7,075 bases of DNA from Acidimicrobiaceae bacterium (GTDB lineage: Bacteria > Actinomycetota > Acidimicrobiia > Acidimicrobiales > RAAP-2), in the NCBI GenBank assembly GCA_003157945.1, contig PMFY01000445.1:1-7075 (forward strand), in the 5' to 3' direction. Every line of letters starts with the position of its first letter. The first letter of the stretch is position 1. Made by a program: the position numbers and the translations under genes. Below, piece by piece: positions 6,069-7,075 of the stretch. Under the pieces are notes generated by a model. The model was not told where the DNA came from. It did no database searches and saw only the letters and a program-made list of their open reading frames with translations.

Positions 6069-6097
6069 ATTGTGCACCCGATCAGCACCGTGGCCAA
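6069..6097 (-). promoter_or_regulatory. Candidate promoter for the lipoprotein gene
   Basis: On the minus strand TTGGCC (6097-6092) and CACAAT (6074-6069) are separated by exactly 17 bp and each match four of six housekeeping-sigma consensus positions. Transcription would begin near 6062, giving a leader of about 26 nt that contains the GAGGGGG ribosome-binding site. This suggests the lipoprotein can be expressed apart from the upstream TetR/membrane-protein pair. The prediction is by eye only. Confidence 0.4.
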
Positions 6098-6152
6098 GGT
6101 CACCCCGTGGCGCCCGCGATCGACAGAGCGGATCGACGGGCGCGGTAGCGCG

Positions 6153-6725
6153 TCACGGCGGGTCGATGGAGGCCCGACCGGAGTCGGCGACATGCCGGCT
6201 CCACGAGCTCCCGTCCCAGTAGCGGTACTCGCAACGACCCGTGGGGTCCACGCACCAGCTCGCCGGGACCGGTGGGTCCGGGTCGGCGGGTGCCGACGGC
6301 CTCATCGGCAGGCCCGAGAGGATGACGAGCAGCCCGACGGTGCCGATGCCGGACAGTCCGCGGACGAGCCCGAACAGCGAGAAGAGCACGAGCATCCCAC
6401 CGGCCGAGATGGCGGTGACCCCCGGGCCGGTCATGCGGCGGACCAGGCGCACCACGAGGTCGAGGGCGCCGACGACCACAGCCAGAGCCAGGGCGATGCT
6501 CACGAGTTCGGCCGAGACATGGTCCCTCTGGGCGAGCGTCTGGGCCGGTGGATGCGTGAAGTACGTGTGGCCGTTCGCCACCAGCCACGGGCTCGACGGC
6601 TCGGCGATGTGGTAGTCGAAGTAGAAGGCCACCACCGCTCCGGCCCAGATCCAGGCGGCCGCCAGGAAGGCGGCACGCCACACCATCGACGACACGCGGA
6701 GCGAGGGCCTGGTGGGGCGCGTCAC
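6153..6725 (-). CDS. Four-helix membrane protein with C-terminal DUF2510 motif
   Basis: A 190-residue integral membrane protein of unknown role. Hydrophobic segments lie at about 15-36, 70-94, 103-122 and 125-140. A polar loop (38-69) containing WLVANGHTYFTHPP follows helix 1 and is probably extracytoplasmic if the Arg-rich N-terminus is inside. After a Pro-rich linker (141-155), the C-terminus carries WCVDPTGRCEYRYWDGSSWS (157-176), matching the DUF2510 pattern W-x-DP-x-G-x(4)-RYWDG-x-x-W common in actinobacterial membrane proteins. Unusually, cysteines 158 and 165 occur within it. The GTG start at 6725 shares GTGA with the stop of the TetR gene, so the two genes are probably translationally coupled; there is no Shine-Dalgarno site of its own. 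The regulator may control this gene (inference from context). Confidence 0.82.
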   Translation of the reverse strand: MTRPTRPSLRVSSMVWRAAFLAAAWIWAGAVVAFYFDYHIAEPSSPWLVANGHTYFTHPPAQTLAQRDHVSAELVSIALALAVVVGALDLVVRLVRRMTGPGVTAISAGGMLVLFSLFGLVRGLSGIGTVGLLVILSGLPMRPSAPADPDPPVPASWCVDPTGRCEYRYWDGSSWSRHVADSGRASIDPP

Positions 6726-7075
6726 GGTGTCGGCTCCGGCGCGGGCCCGGCGGACCCTCCAGGCGGACCGCCGAGGAGCCGGGCGAAGTGGAGCGCCTGG
6801 TCGAACAGGGCCGTGGCCGGGGCCCGGTCCCCGTCGAGTTGGGTCAGCATCTCCAGGCCCAGATAGAGGGCGACCACGGCGAACCCCACCGACTCGGCCG
6901 GCACGAGGGCTCCGAGCGGCGAGTCCCCCAGGGCTCCGGTGACGGCGTCACGGGCGAACCCCGTCCACGGAGCGATTCGTCGGGCCACCTCCGCGCCGAG
7001 GCCGGGAGTCGTGGCGGCGCCGGCGATCATGGCCACGAGCACGGCGACATATCCGGCGTCCAGGTCCTCACGGAA
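6722..7075 (-). CDS. TetR/AcrR-family regulator, C-terminal part (runs off right edge)
   Basis: Only the last 117 residues are present; the DNA-binding N-terminus lies beyond the right edge, and the frame is open to base 7075. The visible part is all-helical and matches the ligand-binding, dimerising C-terminal domain of TetR regulators. It has a helix starting LDAGYVAVLVAMIAGAATTP, then EVARRIAPWTGFARDAV, then a VVALYLGLEMLTQLDGD segment that resembles the dimer-interface helices of the family, followed by a Pro-rich tail. The GTG at 7042 is internal rather than the true start. The stop codon overlaps the start of the DUF2510 membrane-protein gene by 4 bp, indicating an operon. The family call is good, but the ligand and targets cannot be inferred. 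Confidence 0.75.
   Translation of the reverse strand, partial: FREDLDAGYVAVLVAMIAGAATTPGLGAEVARRIAPWTGFARDAVTGALGDSPLGALVPAESVGFAVVALYLGLEMLTQLDGDRAPATALFDQALHFARLLGGPPGGSAGPAPEPTP

Noticed and set aside
1..7075. CRISPR arrays, tRNA/rRNA genes, insertion sequences or attachment sites
   Set aside because: No spaced direct repeats, cloverleaf-like sequence, transposase/integrase frame or terminal inverted repeats were seen.

Overview
The window is about 70% G+C and densely coded. Short intergenic gaps, GTG starts, apparently leaderless promoters, a Ser/Thr-rich lipoprotein, a DUF2510 membrane protein and a WhiB-free but Rph-bearing layout all point to an actinobacterium. Nothing in the window fixes the lineage; a non-Streptomyces group such as Acidimicrobiia is only a guess. 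I see no rRNA, tRNA, CRISPR array, transposase or integrase.

Left block, minus strand (1-1243): a helix-turn-helix/cupin regulator reads leftward into the N-terminal half of an RhtA-type EamA exporter that runs off the left edge. This looks like a small-molecule-sensing regulator with its exporter. The regulator's promoter carries an inverted repeat with a third half-site. Its -10 box lies so close to the ATG that the mRNA is probably leaderless.

Central block, plus strand (1331-5156): two genes are read rightward. The first encodes a 349-residue Clp-related protein with no ATPase. It joins a double Clp_N (ClpC N-domain) repeat to a ClpX-type C4 zinc finger with exact ClpX spacing, followed by an NTF2/SnoaL-like C-terminal domain. 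The second encodes an 865-residue enzyme that matches rifampicin phosphotransferase (Rph) in length, domain order and key residues. Upstream of it lies a 19-bp near-palindrome that matches, at all but one position as I remember it, the rifamycin-associated element (RAE). The pair can be read as an antibiotic-tolerance locus: Rph would inactivate rifamycins, and the Clp protein could act as a decoy or adaptor on the ClpC/ClpX machinery, which is itself an antibiotic target. The link between the two genes is inference.

Right block, minus strand (5203-7075), convergent with rph: the C-terminal part of a TetR-family regulator enters from the right edge and overlaps by 4 bp a four-helix membrane protein with a C-terminal DUF2510 motif. 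After a 116-bp gap containing a plausible promoter comes a secreted lipoprotein of DUF4850 type with eight cysteines besides the lipidated one. A short ACCGGA tandem repeat fills part of the 46-bp gap between the convergent rph and lipoprotein genes.
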